A stretch of 64,000 bases of DNA, taken from Streptomyces radicis (GTDB lineage: Bacteria > Actinomycetota > Actinomycetes > Streptomycetales > Streptomycetaceae). The DNA is taken from NCBI RefSeq assembly GCF_003626575.1, contig NZ_RBDY01000006.1, positions 186,001-250,000 of the forward strand, given 5' to 3'. Each line of letters opens with the position of its first letter. Position 1 is the stretch's first letter. The notes under the pieces are model-generated. The model ran no database searches. It was not told the DNA's origin and worked only from the letters and a program-made list of their open reading frames with translations. A program made the position numbers and the translations under genes. Positions 41,429-50,848 of this stretch are shown in pieces.

Positions 41429-42744
41429 TCCCCCCGGCCGGCGAGCCGTTCGCCGATGGCGCGCAGCCCTGCCAGGTCATGCACGTCGCCGGGCAGGGCG
41501 GGCACCTCCACCACGGGCACCTCGGGGTGGAGTGCGGTGAAGCGCGCCCGCGTGCGCTCCTCGCGCGCGAGCTGGCGCATGCGCTCCGCGTGCACGCGCA
41601 ACAACGCCGCCGCGAGGCGGTCGGACGCGTCGTCGCCGGTCTTGGCCGGGGCGTCGCTGCCCCCTGGGGCCGCCGGGGAGTGGTCTTCGGGAGAGCGACG
41701 GCCGCTTCGAGAGGCATCATCCCCAGCCGGATGATCCACAATTCCGTTTGACGCAAGATTCTTTGCGTCGAGCACCTCGGCCGCCGCCAGGGCGCGTTCC
41801 GCGCTGAGCCGGGAAGCGGCCGACGTGCCCACGCGGTTGAGCACGAGCCCGGCGAGCGGCATGCGGTCGGCCTTGAGCCGGTCGACGAAGTACGCGGCCT
41901 CGCGCAGCGCGTCGCGCTCGGGCGCGGCCACCACGAGGAACGCCGTGCCGCCCGCCTGGAGCAGCCGGTAGGTCGCGTCGGCCCGCGCCCTGAAGCCGCC
42001 GAACATCGTGTCCATCGCGGCCACGAACGTCTGCACATCGCGCAGCAGCGCCGTGCCGAGCACCTTGCCGAGCGTGCCGGTGAACAGCGAGAGCCCGGCC
42101 ATCCCCAGGCTCATCACCTTGCGCCCCGCGCGCCCGCCCGCCTTGGCCGGGCCCATCAGGACCCGGATGAAGCGCCCGTCGAGGAACGAGCCGAGCCGCT
42201 GCGGGGCGTCGAGGAAGTCGAGCGCGGAGCGGCTCGGCGGGGTGTCCACCACGATGAGGTCCCACGTGTCGCGGGCGGCGAGCTGGCCCAGCTTCTCCAT
42301 CGCCATGTACTCCTGGGTGCCGGCGAACCCGGCGGAGAGCGACTGGTAGAAGGGGTTGTCCAGGATCGCGCGGGCGCGCGCCGGGTCGCTGTGCGCCTCG
42401 ACGATCTCGTCGAACGTGCGCTTCATGTCAAGCATCATGGCGAACAGCTCGCCACCCGCGGACCGGTCGGCGCCCGGCACGGGGCGCGGGACGTTGTCCA
42501 GCTCGGTCAGGCCCATCGACTGGGCCAGCCGCCGCGCCGGGTCGATCGTCAACACCACCGCGCGCCGCCCGCGTTCGGCCGCGCGCAGGCCGAGCGCGGC
42601 GGCCGTGGTCGTCTTGCCGACGCCGCCCGAGCCGCAGCACACGACGATGCGGACCGAGGGGTCGTCGAGCAGCGGGTCGACCGCGAGCGCGGGCACCGGC
42701 GCCTGACCCGTCTCGCGCGCCCCCTCGTTCATCGCGTCGTCCAT
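41410..42744 (-). CDS. ArsA-family anion-transport-type ATPase (second of pair)
   Basis: A 444-residue ArsA/GET3-like ATPase. Walker A is [16 protein letters not shown] near residue 37, followed by [17 protein letters not shown] (the DTAPTGH-type signal is replaced by [19 protein letters not shown]). A polar insertion at ~residues 325-370 separates the C-terminal part. No arsenic genes are nearby, so metal resistance is unlikely. The start is ATG 42744, overlapping the upstream stop as TGATG; GTG 42747 is possible. Its 3' end overlaps wblA by 19 nt in convergent orientation. Confidence 0.85.
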   Translation of the reverse strand: MDDAMNEGARETGQAPVPALAVDPLLDDPSVRIVVCCGSGGVGKTTTAAALGLRAAERGRRAVVLTIDPARRLAQSMGLTELDNVPRPVPGADRSAGGELFAMMLDMKRTFDEIVEAHSDPARARAILDNPFYQSLSAGFAGTQEYMAMEKLGQLAARDTWDLIVVDTPPSRSALDFLDAPQRLGSFLDGRFIRVLMGPAKAGGRAGRKVMSLGMAGLSLFTGTLGKVLGTALLRDVQTFVAAMDTMFGGFRARADATYRLLQAGGTAFLVVAAPERDALREAAYFVDRLKADRMPLAGLVLNRVGTSAASRLSAERALAAAEVLDAKNLASNGIVDHPAGDDASRSGRRSPEDHSPAAPGGSDAPAKTGDDASDRLAAALLRVHAERMRQLAREERTRARFTALHPEVPVVEVPALPGDVHDLAGLRAIGERLAGRGDQPTFA

Positions 42745-43736
42745 CACGCGCCCCCCGCCCAGTCGAACTCCCGCAGGCGGCGCGCCAGTCGGTACAGGCC
42801 CGCCAGGTCCGCGCCCTCGCCGAGCAGCGGCAGCTCGCGCACCGGTCGGCCGAGCCCGGCCAGCTCGGCGCGCTGGGCCCGTTCGAGCGCGAGCCGCTGC
42901 GCGTACTCGCGGCCCTGGGCCAGCAGAGGCCCGGCCAGCCGCGTGGCGCCCCTGAGCCCGGCGCGGCCGAGCGCGGCGGCGAGCCCCGGGTCACGCTCGG
43001 GCAGCGGGATGTCGAGGCGCTCGGCGGCGCGCACCATGTTCACGACCACGGCGCCCACGGGCAGCTCGGCGGCGCGCAGCTCGGCGACCCCGTCGGCCGT
43101 CTCCTGCACGGGCATCTCCTCGAGCAGCGTGACCAGGTGCACCGCGGTCTCGGGCGAGGTCAGCACGCGCATCACGGCCTGCGCCTGGTGGTGGATGGGG
43201 CCGACCCTGGCCAGGCCCGCGACCTCGTGGTTGACGCCGAGGAAGCGCGCGACGCGGCCGGTCGGCGGGGCGTCGAGGACCACCGCGTCGTACGCCCAGT
43301 CCGCGCCGTCCTTGCCGCGGCGCCTGACCGCCTCGCAGACCTTGCCGGTCAGCAGGACGTCGCGCAGCCCTGGGGCGACCGTGGTGGCGAAGTCGATCGC
43401 GCCGATCCGGCGCAGGGCGCGGCCCGCGCCGCCGAGCTTGTAGAACATCTGGAGGTAGTCGAGCAGCGCCTGTTCGGCGTCGATCGCGAGCGCGAAGACC
43501 TCGCCGCCCCCGGGGCCGATGGCGATGCGGCGCTCGGCGTAGGGGAGCGCCTCGGTCTCGAAGAGCTGGGCGATGCCCTGGCGGCCCTCGACCTCGACGA
43601 GCAGGGTGCGCCTGCCCTCGTCGGCGAGCGCGAGCGCGAGGGCGGCGGCGACGGTCGTCTTGCCCGTGCCGCCCTTGCCGCTGACCACATGGAGCCGGGT
43701 GGCGGGCCCGATCCCCGGATTGCCGGAAGCGCTCAC
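42744..43736 (-). CDS. ArsA-family ATPase (first of pair)
   Basis: A 330-residue ArsA-like ATPase. [22 protein letters not shown] is the deviant Walker A region at residues ~17-38, and [19 protein letters not shown] corresponds to the switch II DTAPTGH element. Together with the coupled second ATPase it could form a heterodimer, as GET3/ArsA halves do. This pair beside wblA is conserved in Streptomyces; the function is not established. GTG 43736 is directly preceded by a strong promoter with no leader. Confidence 0.85.
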   Translation of the reverse strand: MSASGNPGIGPATRLHVVSGKGGTGKTTVAAALALALADEGRRTLLVEVEGRQGIAQLFETEALPYAERRIAIGPGGGEVFALAIDAEQALLDYLQMFYKLGGAGRALRRIGAIDFATTVAPGLRDVLLTGKVCEAVRRRGKDGADWAYDAVVLDAPPTGRVARFLGVNHEVAGLARVGPIHHQAQAVMRVLTSPETAVHLVTLLEEMPVQETADGVAELRAAELPVGAVVVNMVRAAERLDIPLPERDPGLAAALGRAGLRGATRLAGPLLAQGREYAQRLALERAQRAELAGLGRPVRELPLLGEGADLAGLYRLARRLREFDWAGGA

Positions 43737-43743
43737 GGTGGCG

Positions 43744-43772
43744 AGCCTAGGCGAAGGCCGCCGCGGTGTCAG
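43744..43772 (-). promoter_or_regulatory. Strong leaderless promoter for the ArsA-type operon
   Basis: CTGACA (43772-43767), 17 nt, TAGGCT (43749-43744), then 7 nt to GTG 43736. Both hexamers are close to the vegetative consensus, so this is the best promoter visible in the window. Confidence 0.65.
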
Positions 43773-43782
43773 AGGGGACGAC

Positions 43783-43788
43783 TAAAGT
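43783..43788 (+). promoter_or_regulatory. -10 element before the DUF4177 gene
   Basis: TAAAGT ends 7 nt before ATG 43796. GAAGGG in the gap could alternatively serve as a ribosome site on a longer transcript. Confidence 0.4.
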
Positions 43789-43795
43789 GAAGGGC

Positions 43796-43957
43796 ATGAA
43801 GAAGTGGGAATACGTGACCGTGCCGCTCCTGGTGCACGCCACCAAGCAGATTCTGGACAACTGGGGTGCGGACGGCTGGGAGTTGGTCCAGGTCATCCCC
43901 GGTCCGAATCCCGAGCAGCTGGTGGCGTACTTCAAGCGTGAGAAGCAGCAGCCGTGA
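43796..43957 (+). CDS. DUF4177-type small protein
   Basis: A 53-residue protein (MKKWEYVTVPLL ... GADGWELVQVIPGP) matching the DUF4177 layout WEY-x(n)-LN-x-W-G-x-x-GWELV. It is predicted to be a small alpha/beta domain; function unknown. The stop overlaps the RidA start as GTGA, so they are co-translated. It is divergent from the ArsA-type operon. Confidence 0.85.
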   Translation: MKKWEYVTVPLLVHATKQILDNWGADGWELVQVIPGPNPEQLVAYFKREKQQP

Positions 43958-44448
43958 GTGGCGGGGGCGACGGGGGCGACCAGGGGTCCGTCGAGGCGCG
44001 GCTGGCCGAGCTGGGGCTCGAGCTGCCCGACGTGGCGCCGCCGGTGGCGGCCTATGTGCCCGCGGTGGTGACCGGGCCCTATGTGTACACCTCGGGCCAG
44101 GTGCCGCTGGTCGGCGGCGAGTTGCGGGGGGTGGGGAAGGTGGGGGCCGAGGTCGGGCCCGAGGAGGCGAAGGAGCTGGCGCGGATCTGCGCGTTGAACG
44201 CCCTGGCCGCCGTCAAGTCCGTGGCGGGGGGCCTGGATCGGGTGGCCCGGGTGGTCAAGGTGGTGGGCTTCGTGGCGTCCGCGCCCGGGTTCACGGGCCA
44301 GCCCCAGGTGATCAACGGCGCGAGTGAGCTGCTCGGCCACGTCTTCGGCGAGCGGGGGCGGCACGCGCGCAGCGCGGTGGGCGTCGCCGTGCTGCCGCTT
44401 GACGCGCCGGTCGAGGTCGAGATGCAGGTGGAGCTCTCCGATGGCTGA
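43954..44448 (+). CDS. RidA-family protein
   Basis: A 164-residue RidA/YjgF/Rid-superfamily protein. VYTSGQVPLVGGEL, ICALNALAAVKSVAGGLDRVARVVKVVGFVAS and the C-terminal HARSAVGVAVLPLDAPVEVEM segments are characteristic; the arginine in GRHARSAVG corresponds to the catalytic residue of enamine/imine deaminases. The N-terminus has a Gly/Asp-rich extension. Family role: hydrolysing reactive enamines. It is coupled to DUF4177 upstream and overlaps the S9 peptidase start by 8 nt. Confidence 0.88.
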   Translation: MSGGGDGGDQGSVEARLAELGLELPDVAPPVAAYVPAVVTGPYVYTSGQVPLVGGELRGVGKVGAEVGPEEAKELARICALNALAAVKSVAGGLDRVARVVKVVGFVASAPGFTGQPQVINGASELLGHVFGERGRHARSAVGVAVLPLDAPVEVEMQVELSDG

Positions 44449-46294
44449 GCCGCCGGAGCGGGAGGCCGAGAGGTCGGGCGAGGCCGGGGTCGCCATGCCC
44501 GACTGGGAGCGGCGCTTCAGGGCGCCGCGGGTCTCGCTGCCCGGCTGGGCGCGGGACGCCCCCGAGCGTTCGCTGTTCATCTCCAACGCCACCGGCACGT
44601 TCGAGCTGTACGCGTGGGACCGGGCCACCGGGCGGCAGCGGCAGGCCACCGACCGGCCGAACGGGACGGTGGACGGCACGCTCTCGCCCGACGGCGCGTG
44701 GCTGTGGTGGTTCGCCGACCACGACGGGGACGAGTTCGGCGTGTGGATGCGGCAGCCGTTCGCCGGGGGCGAGGACGAGACGGCGGTGCCGGGGCTCGCG
44801 GCGTCGTTCCCCGCGGGTCTCGCGCTCGGCCGGGACGGCACGGTGGTCGTCGGGCGGATGACCGAGGAGGACGGCACGACGCTCCATGTGGCGAGGCCGG
44901 GGGCCGAGCCGGTCGAGGTCTACCGCCACCGGCAGTCGGCCGGGGTGGGCGATCTGTCGCACGACGGCTCGCTGTTGGCGATCGAGCACACGGAGCACGG
45001 CGACGCGATGCACTCCGCGGTGCGGGTGACGCGCCTGGACGGCACGACGGTCGCCGAGTTGGACGACACGCGTGGCGGCACCGAGGAGCTGGGCCTTTCG
45101 GTGCTGGGGTTCGCGCCGGTGGCCGGGGACCCGCGGCTGCTGATCGGCCATCAGCGGCGCGGCCGTTGGGAGCCGATGATCTGGGATCCGCTGACCGGTG
45201 AGCAGACCGAGCTGCCGACGGAGCTGCCGGGCGACGTCCACGCGAGCTGGCTGCCCGACGCCTCGGGCCTGTTGCTCGAGCACAGCCGTCACGCGCGCGA
45301 CGAGCTGTGGCGCCACGACCTGGCGGCCGGGGAGTCGGCCCTGGTCGAGACGCCGCCCGGCACGATCTCGGGGGCCACGGGGCGCCCCGACGGCACGGTC
45401 GAGTACCTGTGGTCGTCGGCCGCCGAGCCGCCGCGGGTGGTCTCGACGGCGGGCGGGACGGTGCTGGATCCGCCGGGGCTCCGGGCGCCGCGTTCGCTGC
45501 CCGTCACGGACGTGTGGGTCGAAGGGCCGGGCGGCCGGGTGCACGCGCTGGTGCAGCGGCCCGAGGTCGGCGAGGGGCCCTTCCCCACGGTGTTCGACAT
45601 CCACGGCGGGCCGACGGCGCACGACAGCGACGCGTTCACGGCCGGGCCCGCGGCGTGGCTCGACCACGGCTTCGCCGTCGTCCGGGTCAACTACCGGGGC
45701 TCCACCGGGTACGGCCGCGCCTGGACGGACGCGCTCAAGCACCGGGTCGGGCTGATCGAGCTCGAGGACATCGCGGCGGTGCGCGAGTGGGCCGTCGCCT
45801 CGGGGCTCGCGGATCCCGAGCGCCTGGTGCTGACCGGTGGCTCGTGGGGCGGCTATCTGACGCTGCTCGGGATCGGGACGCAGCCGGACGCCTGGACGGT
45901 CGGGGTCGCGGCGGTGCCCGTGGCCGACTATGTGGCGGCGTACGAGGACGAGATGGAGGCGCTCAAGGCGCTCGACCGCACGCTGCTCGGCGGCTCGCCC
46001 GACGAGGTGCCTGAGCGGTTCGAGGCGTCGTCGCCGATCACGTATGTCGATCAGGTGCGCGCCCCCGTCTACATCTCGGCCGGGCTGAACGACCCGCGGT
46101 GCCCGATCCGCCAGATCGAGAACTATGTGGCGCGGCTGGCCGAGCGCGGCGTCACCCACGAGGTGTACCGGTACGAGGCCGGGCACGGCTCGCTGGTGGT
46201 GGAGGAGCGGATCAAGCAGGTGGCGCAGGAGATCCGCTTCGCGCGGGAGCACCTTCCCGGTCCGGCACCGGCGCCCGAGCCGGTGGCCCGCTGA
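44441..46294 (+). CDS. S9-family (prolyl oligopeptidase-like) serine peptidase
   Basis: A 617-residue peptidase. Residues ~30-340 form a beta-propeller of WD/PD40-like repeats (LSPDGAWLWWFAD, LSHDGSLLAI). The C-terminal alpha/beta-hydrolase domain has FDIHGGPTAHD, the nucleophile elbow GGSWGGYLT, an aspartate in LNDPRCPI and the histidine in GHGSLV. It cleaves short peptides in the cytoplasm. ATG 44441 has GGAG ~8 nt upstream; ATG 44495 is an alternative. Its last 83 nt overlap the convergent SURF1 gene. Confidence 0.9.
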   Translation: MAEPPEREAERSGEAGVAMPDWERRFRAPRVSLPGWARDAPERSLFISNATGTFELYAWDRATGRQRQATDRPNGTVDGTLSPDGAWLWWFADHDGDEFGVWMRQPFAGGEDETAVPGLAASFPAGLALGRDGTVVVGRMTEEDGTTLHVARPGAEPVEVYRHRQSAGVGDLSHDGSLLAIEHTEHGDAMHSAVRVTRLDGTTVAELDDTRGGTEELGLSVLGFAPVAGDPRLLIGHQRRGRWEPMIWDPLTGEQTELPTELPGDVHASWLPDASGLLLEHSRHARDELWRHDLAAGESALVETPPGTISGATGRPDGTVEYLWSSAAEPPRVVSTAGGTVLDPPGLRAPRSLPVTDVWVEGPGGRVHALVQRPEVGEGPFPTVFDIHGGPTAHDSDAFTAGPAAWLDHGFAVVRVNYRGSTGYGRAWTDALKHRVGLIELEDIAAVREWAVASGLADPERLVLTGGSWGGYLTLLGIGTQPDAWTVGVAAVPVADYVAAYEDEMEALKALDRTLLGGSPDEVPERFEASSPITYVDQVRAPVYISAGLNDPRCPIRQIENYVARLAERGVTHEVYRYEAGHGSLVVEERIKQVAQEIRFAREHLPGPAPAPEPVAR

Positions 46295-47114
46295 GGCCGC
46301 TCGGCGGCGCCTCGGGTGCGCCGGACCCGCCGCGTCCGGCGCGGTCGTCGTGTCCGCCGGGGTGGAGGCCGAGCTCGGCGTCGCGCTGGGTCTCCACCTC
46401 CCTCCTGAACAGGCGGAACCACATGAAGACCGCGAACGCCGCGAAGACGAACCACTCGGCGGTGTAGCCGAGGTTCTGGAAGGCGTCCATGTCGAGGCCC
46501 GTGCCGGTGGGGGCCTCGGCGGGCACGGGGGTCAGCGGCGCCTCGGCGTCCCGCACGGTGATCCAGACGTCGGCGACCGGGTACGGCAGGACGTTGATCA
46601 GCGAGGCGGCCGAGATCACGCCGAGCTGCCCCTCGGGCAGGGCGGTGGTCGGCGCGGTGATCTCGCTCGGCGACTCGGCGGCCTGCAACGCGCCGCTGAC
46701 CGTCGCCTCGCCCCCGGGCGGCGCGGGCACCGCGGACGCGTCGGCGGGGCCAGGCAGCCAGCCGCGGACCACGGGCACCGCGGGGCCGCCGTCGGCCGGG
46801 TGCAGCGGGGTCAGCGCGTAGAAGCCGATGTCGCCCTCGATCGTCCGCCCCGGGACGAGGAGTTGGTGCTCGGCGTCGAACGTCCCGGTGATCTCCGCCT
46901 GCCGCCCCACGGTCTCGGTCGTCAGCGGCATCAGCTCGTCGAAAGGCCGCGCCTCACCGGTGTTCTCGGCCAGCTCCCGCTGCTCGCGGTGCGAGTCCAC
47001 CTGGTCCTCGAAGCGGCCGAGCTGCCAGGTCCCCGCGATGAGGCACACGGGGATCGACAGCACCACGAAGACGTTGATCGCCCACCAGCGGGGGGTCAGC
47101 AGGAACCGGTACAC
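46212..47114 (-). CDS. SURF1-family cytochrome oxidase assembly protein
   Basis: A 300-residue protein with the SURF1 layout: an N-terminal transmembrane helix (WWAINVFVVLSIPVCLIAGTWQLGR, residues ~10-34, including the WQLGR motif), a large extracytoplasmic domain with LVPGRT and VPVVRGWLP, and a second helix (WFVFAAFAVFMWFRL, ~232-246). SURF1 proteins assist heme insertion into cytochrome c oxidase. A ~55-residue Gly/Pro/Arg-rich disordered tail extends into the S9 gene region. GTG 47114 is preceded by TACCGT 6 nt upstream, suggesting a leaderless start. Confidence 0.88.
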   Translation of the reverse strand: MYRFLLTPRWWAINVFVVLSIPVCLIAGTWQLGRFEDQVDSHREQRELAENTGEARPFDELMPLTTETVGRQAEITGTFDAEHQLLVPGRTIEGDIGFYALTPLHPADGGPAVPVVRGWLPGPADASAVPAPPGGEATVSGALQAAESPSEITAPTTALPEGQLGVISAASLINVLPYPVADVWITVRDAEAPLTPVPAEAPTGTGLDMDAFQNLGYTAEWFVFAAFAVFMWFRLFRREVETQRDAELGLHPGGHDDRAGRGGSGAPEAPPSGLSGPPARAPVPDREGAPARSGSPAPPA

Positions 47115-47120
47115 GCCCCC

Positions 47121-47126
47121 ACGGTA
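47121..47126 (-). promoter_or_regulatory. -10 element of a likely leaderless promoter (SURF1)
   Basis: TACCGT ends 6 nt before GTG 47114. TCTGAC (47148-47143) at 16-nt spacing is a possible -35 box. Confidence 0.45.
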
Positions 47127-47143
47127 CGTCCCGCGCGGGGCCG

Positions 47144-48580
47144 TCAGAGCGTCGGGGCTTCCAGAACGCCCGTGCGGTAGACGGTGCCGGAGCAGTCGCC
47201 GGTGAGCCGGATCTGGGCCGCGGCGGGCTCGCCCGCCGCCGGGGTGTAACGCAGGACCACGCCGTCGTCCTCCCCACCCCCGCCGCCGCCGTTGCCGTTG
47301 CCGCCACCGGTGCCGCCACCGTTGCCGTTCCCGTTGTCGCCGCCGGTGCCACCGCCGTTGCCGGTCCCGCCGCCGTTGCCGTTGCCGTTGTCGCCGCCGG
47401 TCCCGCCGCTGGGGTCGCTCGGGCTCGGCTGGTCGTCGGGGCCGCTCGCGTCGGGGGGGTTGGTGCCCGCGGTGGTGCCGGGCGACTGCTCCCCGCCGCT
47501 GCCCGGGCTGCTCGACGGGCCGCCCTCGCCGACGCCCCCGGCGCCGCCGCCCTCGGACGGTGCCGACGACGGGGCGTTCGCGGCCGACCGCGAGGACATC
47601 GGGTCGGCCGACTCGCTGGGCGGCGGGTCGGTGGGCGGCTCGGTCTCGCCCGGCCCGTCGACCGCGCAGCTGCCCGCCGCCGCGCCGGTCGGCACCCAGG
47701 CGAACCGCACCTCGTACGCCTCGCCCGCGGGCAGCACCAGCTCGTCGTGGGTCTCGTCGGGCGTGGGCAGGCCGGTCGCGCGGTCGCCCTCCGTGCGGTC
47801 CACGATCTGGATGTCCGCCATGCCGTCGGCGCCGAACGGCAGCGCGGCGAGCTCGCCGTTCCCCGTCACCAGGCAGGGGTCGTCCGACACGTTGGCCAGC
47901 CGGATCAGTCCGTAGATCCGGCCCTGGGCGTCCGGCGGCTCCAGGGCCGTGGTGATCTCGCCGAGCTGGTCGCGGCGGCACGTCGGCGACGAGACGCCCA
48001 TGGTCTCGTCGGAGTCGGGCGAGGGGCCCTGGAAGTGCCCGTCGAACGCGCCCGAAGGCGGCGTCCCGCGCGTGGAGCCGTCCTCGGGGAAGCTCCCGGG
48101 ACCGCCCGACGTCGGGCGGCCTCCGTCGGAGGGGTTGAGGCCGAGGGAGCCGCCGTCGCCCGGGGAGCGCTGGCCGCCGTCCACGGCGTGCTCGGCGCCT
48201 GCCTCGAGCGAATCGTCGCCGCCGCGGCCGACGTTGGCCGCCGCGGACATCACCAGCGGCGCGCCGATGCCGAGCAGCGCCACGGACGCCGCGGTGCCCA
48301 GCAGCAGATGGCGTCTGCGCCGACGGCGCGCGGGGATGGCCTCGTGCAGCTGGTCGAGCGCGTCGGTGGTCGGCTCGATGTCCTCGACGGCCGCGCGCAG
48401 CAGGCGGCGCAGCTCCTCCTCGTCGCCGACCGGCCCTGGCGTGCCCGACGCGCTCGGCGTACCGGGAGTGCCCGGCTTCCCCGCGCCGTCGAGCGGCTCG
48501 GAGGTCTCGCGCGGCTCCTCGTCCCGGCCCGGCCCCTCCCGCCGACGCCGGAGCTCGTCCCGGTCGTCGCCTCCGCTCAT
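47144..48580 (-). CDS. Membrane-anchored low-complexity protein coupled to the sigma factor
   Basis: A 478-residue protein. The N-terminal ~85 residues are cytoplasmic and acidic/arginine rich, with EELRRLLRAAVEDIEPTTDALDQLHEAIPARRRRRR, then a membrane helix (HLLLGTAASVALLGIGAPLVM, ~90-110). The extracytoplasmic part has a folded central section with three cysteines (TCRRDQLG, DPCLVTGNG, GSCAVDG), a Ser/Pro-rich linker and a long Gly/Asn repeat before a short C-terminal domain. Its start overlaps the sigma-factor stop as ATGA. The topology fits an anti-sigma-like or sigma-dependent envelope protein; no zinc motif is seen, so the role is inference. Confidence 0.65.
   Translation of the reverse strand: MSGGDDRDELRRRREGPGRDEEPRETSEPLDGAGKPGTPGTPSASGTPGPVGDEEELRRLLRAAVEDIEPTTDALDQLHEAIPARRRRRRHLLLGTAASVALLGIGAPLVMSAAANVGRGGDDSLEAGAEHAVDGGQRSPGDGGSLGLNPSDGGRPTSGGPGSFPEDGSTRGTPPSGAFDGHFQGPSPDSDETMGVSSPTCRRDQLGEITTALEPPDAQGRIYGLIRLANVSDDPCLVTGNGELAALPFGADGMADIQIVDRTEGDRATGLPTPDETHDELVLPAGEAYEVRFAWVPTGAAAGSCAVDGPGETEPPTDPPPSESADPMSSRSAANAPSSAPSEGGGAGGVGEGGPSSSPGSGGEQSPGTTAGTNPPDASGPDDQPSPSDPSGGTGGDNGNGNGGGTGNGGGTGGDNGNGNGGGTGGGNGNGGGGGGEDDGVVLRYTPAAGEPAAAQIRLTGDCSGTVYRTGVLEAPTL
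47276..47412. repeat. Imperfect tandem repeat coding for a Gly/Asn-rich tract
   Basis: Units related to CCGTTGCCGTTGTCGCCGCC recur across the segment and encode GGDNGNGNGGGTG-type repeats in the coupled membrane protein. The array is prone to slippage and length variation. Confidence 0.65.
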
Positions 48581-49158
48581 CGGGCAGCCTCCATCGCGAC
48601 GCGCAGCGCGGCGATGCCGCGCGAGCCGTACGCCTTGACGGAACCCGCGGAGATCCCCAGGGTCTTGGCGACCTCGGCCTCGGTCATGTCGGCGAAGTAC
48701 CGCAGCACCAGGACCTCGCGCTGGCGGCGCTGGAGCCCGCGCATCGCCTTGATCAGGTCGGCGCGCTCGAGCTGCTCGTACGCGCCCTCCTCCGCGCTCG
48801 CCATGTTGGGCAGCGGCTTGGAGAGCAGCTTGAGGCCGAGGATGCGGCGGCGCAGGGTGGAACGGCTGAGGTTGACCACCGTCTGACGCAGATAGGCGAG
48901 GGTCTTCTCCGGGTCGCGCACACGGTTGCGCGCGGAGTGCACACGGATGAACGCCTCCTGCACCACATCCTCGCAGGATGCGGTGTCGTCGAGGAGCAGG
49001 GCGGCCAGGCCGAGGAGCGAACGGTAGTGGGCGCGATAGGTCTCGGTGAGGAAGTCGATCGTGGTCCCGGCCGCGACCTCACTCATCGCGTCGTCCGCGG
49101 CGTCCTCGCCCTGGGCGGGGATACGGGTCGGCCGGGAGGCCGGCAGGGGAGCGGTCAC
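48577..49158 (-). CDS. ECF sigma factor (SigE-family)
   Basis: A 193-residue ECF-type sigma factor. Region 2 is RAHYRSLLGLAALLLDDTASCEDVVQEAFIRVHSARNRV, and region 4 is GLQRRQREVLVLRYFADMTEAEVAKTLGISAGSVKAYGSRGIAALR. The SVKAYGSRG recognition segment and layout match the SigE family of small actinobacterial sigma factors. GTG 49158 has GGGAG 7 nt upstream; ATG 49086 would give a shorter, domain-only product. It is coupled to the downstream membrane protein. Confidence 0.88.
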   Translation of the reverse strand: MTAPLPASRPTRIPAQGEDAADDAMSEVAAGTTIDFLTETYRAHYRSLLGLAALLLDDTASCEDVVQEAFIRVHSARNRVRDPEKTLAYLRQTVVNLSRSTLRRRILGLKLLSKPLPNMASAEEGAYEQLERADLIKAMRGLQRRQREVLVLRYFADMTEAEVAKTLGISAGSVKAYGSRGIAALRVAMEAAR

Positions 49159-49576
49159 GGGCGCGCTCCCGGCCAGGCGTCGCGGGTGCGCTGCTGGAAA
49201 GCCGAGAACCTCTGCAACCTCTGCCACGCCAGTTGGACACACTCTCCCCCGCGAAGGTTGTACGGCGTGGGCGAGCTGTCGGTATCAGAGGTATCCGGTC
49301 TCATAACCCACCGCCCGCCGTGAAGGTCCCGTTCCGTCCGCGCCCCTGGCCGTTCCGCCCGTTCCGGCGCACCAAAGACACACCCCGCACCGCGGTTGGC
49401 TGGCAAAGCGGTGCGGGGACTTGAAATGGTCCCCCGGCCCCTCGGCCGGGAGCAAGCCATCCGGGCCTACGACTTGGTCACGAGAGCTTCACATCTGGCC
49501 GTTGTCGGCCACCTTCAGGCGCTTTCCCCCGGAGTGACCTCGTGATCCGCCCAACCAGGCCCTGTCCGGGCGGACT
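49159..49576. other. 418-bp gene-free region between the sigma factor and aspartokinase
   Basis: Both flanking genes are on the minus strand. The region carries a hairpin CCCCGCACCG (49383-49392)/CGGTGCGGGG (49409-49418) and a second CCCGGCC (49433-49439)/GGCCGGG (49444-49450), likely terminating ask transcription, then the sigma-factor promoter region. There is no asd gene here. Confidence 0.5.
49383..49450. terminator. Tandem hairpins downstream of aspartokinase
   Basis: A 10-bp stem (49383-49392 with 49409-49418) and a 7-bp stem with a 4-nt loop (49433-49439 with 49444-49450) follow the ask stop by ~130-190 bp in the direction of transcription. Confidence 0.5.
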
Positions 49577-50848
49577 TCAGCGGCCCGTTCCGCCGTAGAC
49601 AACGGCCTCGTCGGTGTCGCTGTCCAGGCCGAACGCGGTGTGCACGGCGCGCACCGCCTCGTTGACGTCCTCCTCGCGGGTCACCACGGAGATGCGGATC
49701 TCGGAGGTGGAGATCAGCTCGATGTTGACGCCCGCGTTGGACAGCGCCTCGCAGAACGTCGCGGTGACGCCGGGGTTGGTCTTCATGCCCGCGCCGACGA
49801 GGGAGATCTTCGCGATCCGGTCGTCATAGCGAAGTGCTTCGAAACCGATCAACTCCCGCCGCTTCTCGAGCGCGTCGATCGCCTTCTGTCCCTCGTCCTT
49901 CGGAAGCGTGAACGAGATGTCGGTGAGACCGGTCGAGGCCGCCGAAAAATTCTGCACGACCATGTCCATATTGATCTCGGCGTCGGCGATCGCGCGGAAG
50001 ATCTTCGCCGCCTCGCCCGGCTTGTCGGGCACCGCGACGACCGTGATCTTGGCCTCGGAGGTGTCATGCGCGACCCCCGAGATGATTGCCTGCTCCATCG
50101 GCTGACCTCCTGGGGGCTGATTGCTGACCCATGTGCCCTTGAGCCCCGAGAACGAGGACCGTACATGAATCGGAATGTTGTAACGCCGCGCGTACTCCAC
50201 ACAGCGGTGCAGCAGCACTTTCGAGCCGGAACTGGCCAGCTCCAGCATGTCTTCGAACGAGATCCAGTCGATCTTGCGCGCCTTCCGCACGACCCGGGGG
50301 TCGGCGCTGAAGACGCCGTCGACGTCCGTGTAGATCTCGCACACCTCGGCGTTGAGCGCGGCGGCCAGCGCGACCGCCGTGGTGTCCGAGCCGCCGCGGC
50401 CGAGCGTCGTGATGTTCTTGCCGGTCTGGGAGACGCCCTGGAAGCCCGCGACGATCGCGATGTTCCCGGCGTCGACGGAGCTCTGGATGCGGCCGGGGGT
50501 GACGTCGATGATGCGGGCCCTGTTGTGGACGGAGTCGGTGATGACACCGGCCTGGCTGCCGGTGAAGGACTGCGCTTCGTGCCCGAGTGAGGTGATCGCC
50601 ATCGCGAGCAGCGCCATCGAGATGCGCTCGCCCGCGGTCAGCAGCATGTCCAGCTCGCGCCCCGTCGCGACGGGGGACACCTGGCCCGCGAGATCGATCA
50701 GCTCGTCCGTCGTGTCGCCCATCGCGGAGACCACGACGACCACCTGGTGGCCGTCCTTCTTGGCCTCGATGACTCGCCTGGCGACGCGCTTGATGCCCTC
50801 GGCATCGGCTACGGAGGAGCCGCCGTACTTCTGCACGACAAGGCCCAC
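49577..50848 (-). CDS. ask: Aspartokinase
   Basis: A 423-residue aspartate kinase catalysing the first step to lysine, threonine, methionine and (in actinomycetes) diaminopimelate. The kinase domain starts with [11 protein letters not shown] and contains [19 protein letters not shown]; two ACT domains follow from ~residue 265 ([17 protein letters not shown] and [18 protein letters not shown]), the sites of lysine/threonine feedback. GTG 50848 gives the usual N-terminus; an in-frame GTG at 50896 would add sixteen residues. An internal start with perfect ribosome site encodes the beta subunit, as in other actinobacteria. Confidence 0.95.
   Translation of the reverse strand: MGLVVQKYGGSSVADAEGIKRVARRVIEAKKDGHQVVVVVSAMGDTTDELIDLAGQVSPVATGRELDMLLTAGERISMALLAMAITSLGHEAQSFTGSQAGVITDSVHNRARIIDVTPGRIQSSVDAGNIAIVAGFQGVSQTGKNITTLGRGGSDTTAVALAAALNAEVCEIYTDVDGVFSADPRVVRKARKIDWISFEDMLELASSGSKVLLHRCVEYARRYNIPIHVRSSFSGLKGTWVSNQPPGGQPMEQAIISGVAHDTSEAKITVVAVPDKPGEAAKIFRAIADAEINMDMVVQNFSAASTGLTDISFTLPKDEGQKAIDALEKRRELIGFEALRYDDRIAKISLVGAGMKTNPGVTATFCEALSNAGVNIELISTSEIRISVVTREEDVNEAVRAVHTAFGLDSDTDEAVVYGGTGR
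50098..50111 (-). promoter_or_regulatory. Internal ribosome site and start for the aspartokinase beta subunit
   Basis: AGGAGG (50111-50106), 7 nt, then in-frame ATG 50098 ([15 protein letters not shown]). It would give a 173-residue product covering both ACT domains, the known beta subunit of alpha2beta2 aspartokinases. Confidence 0.8.

Noticed and set aside
41410..43736. Arsenic resistance operon suggested by two ArsA-type ATPases
   Set aside because: No arsB, arsC or arsR, and this pair is a conserved neighbour of wblA.
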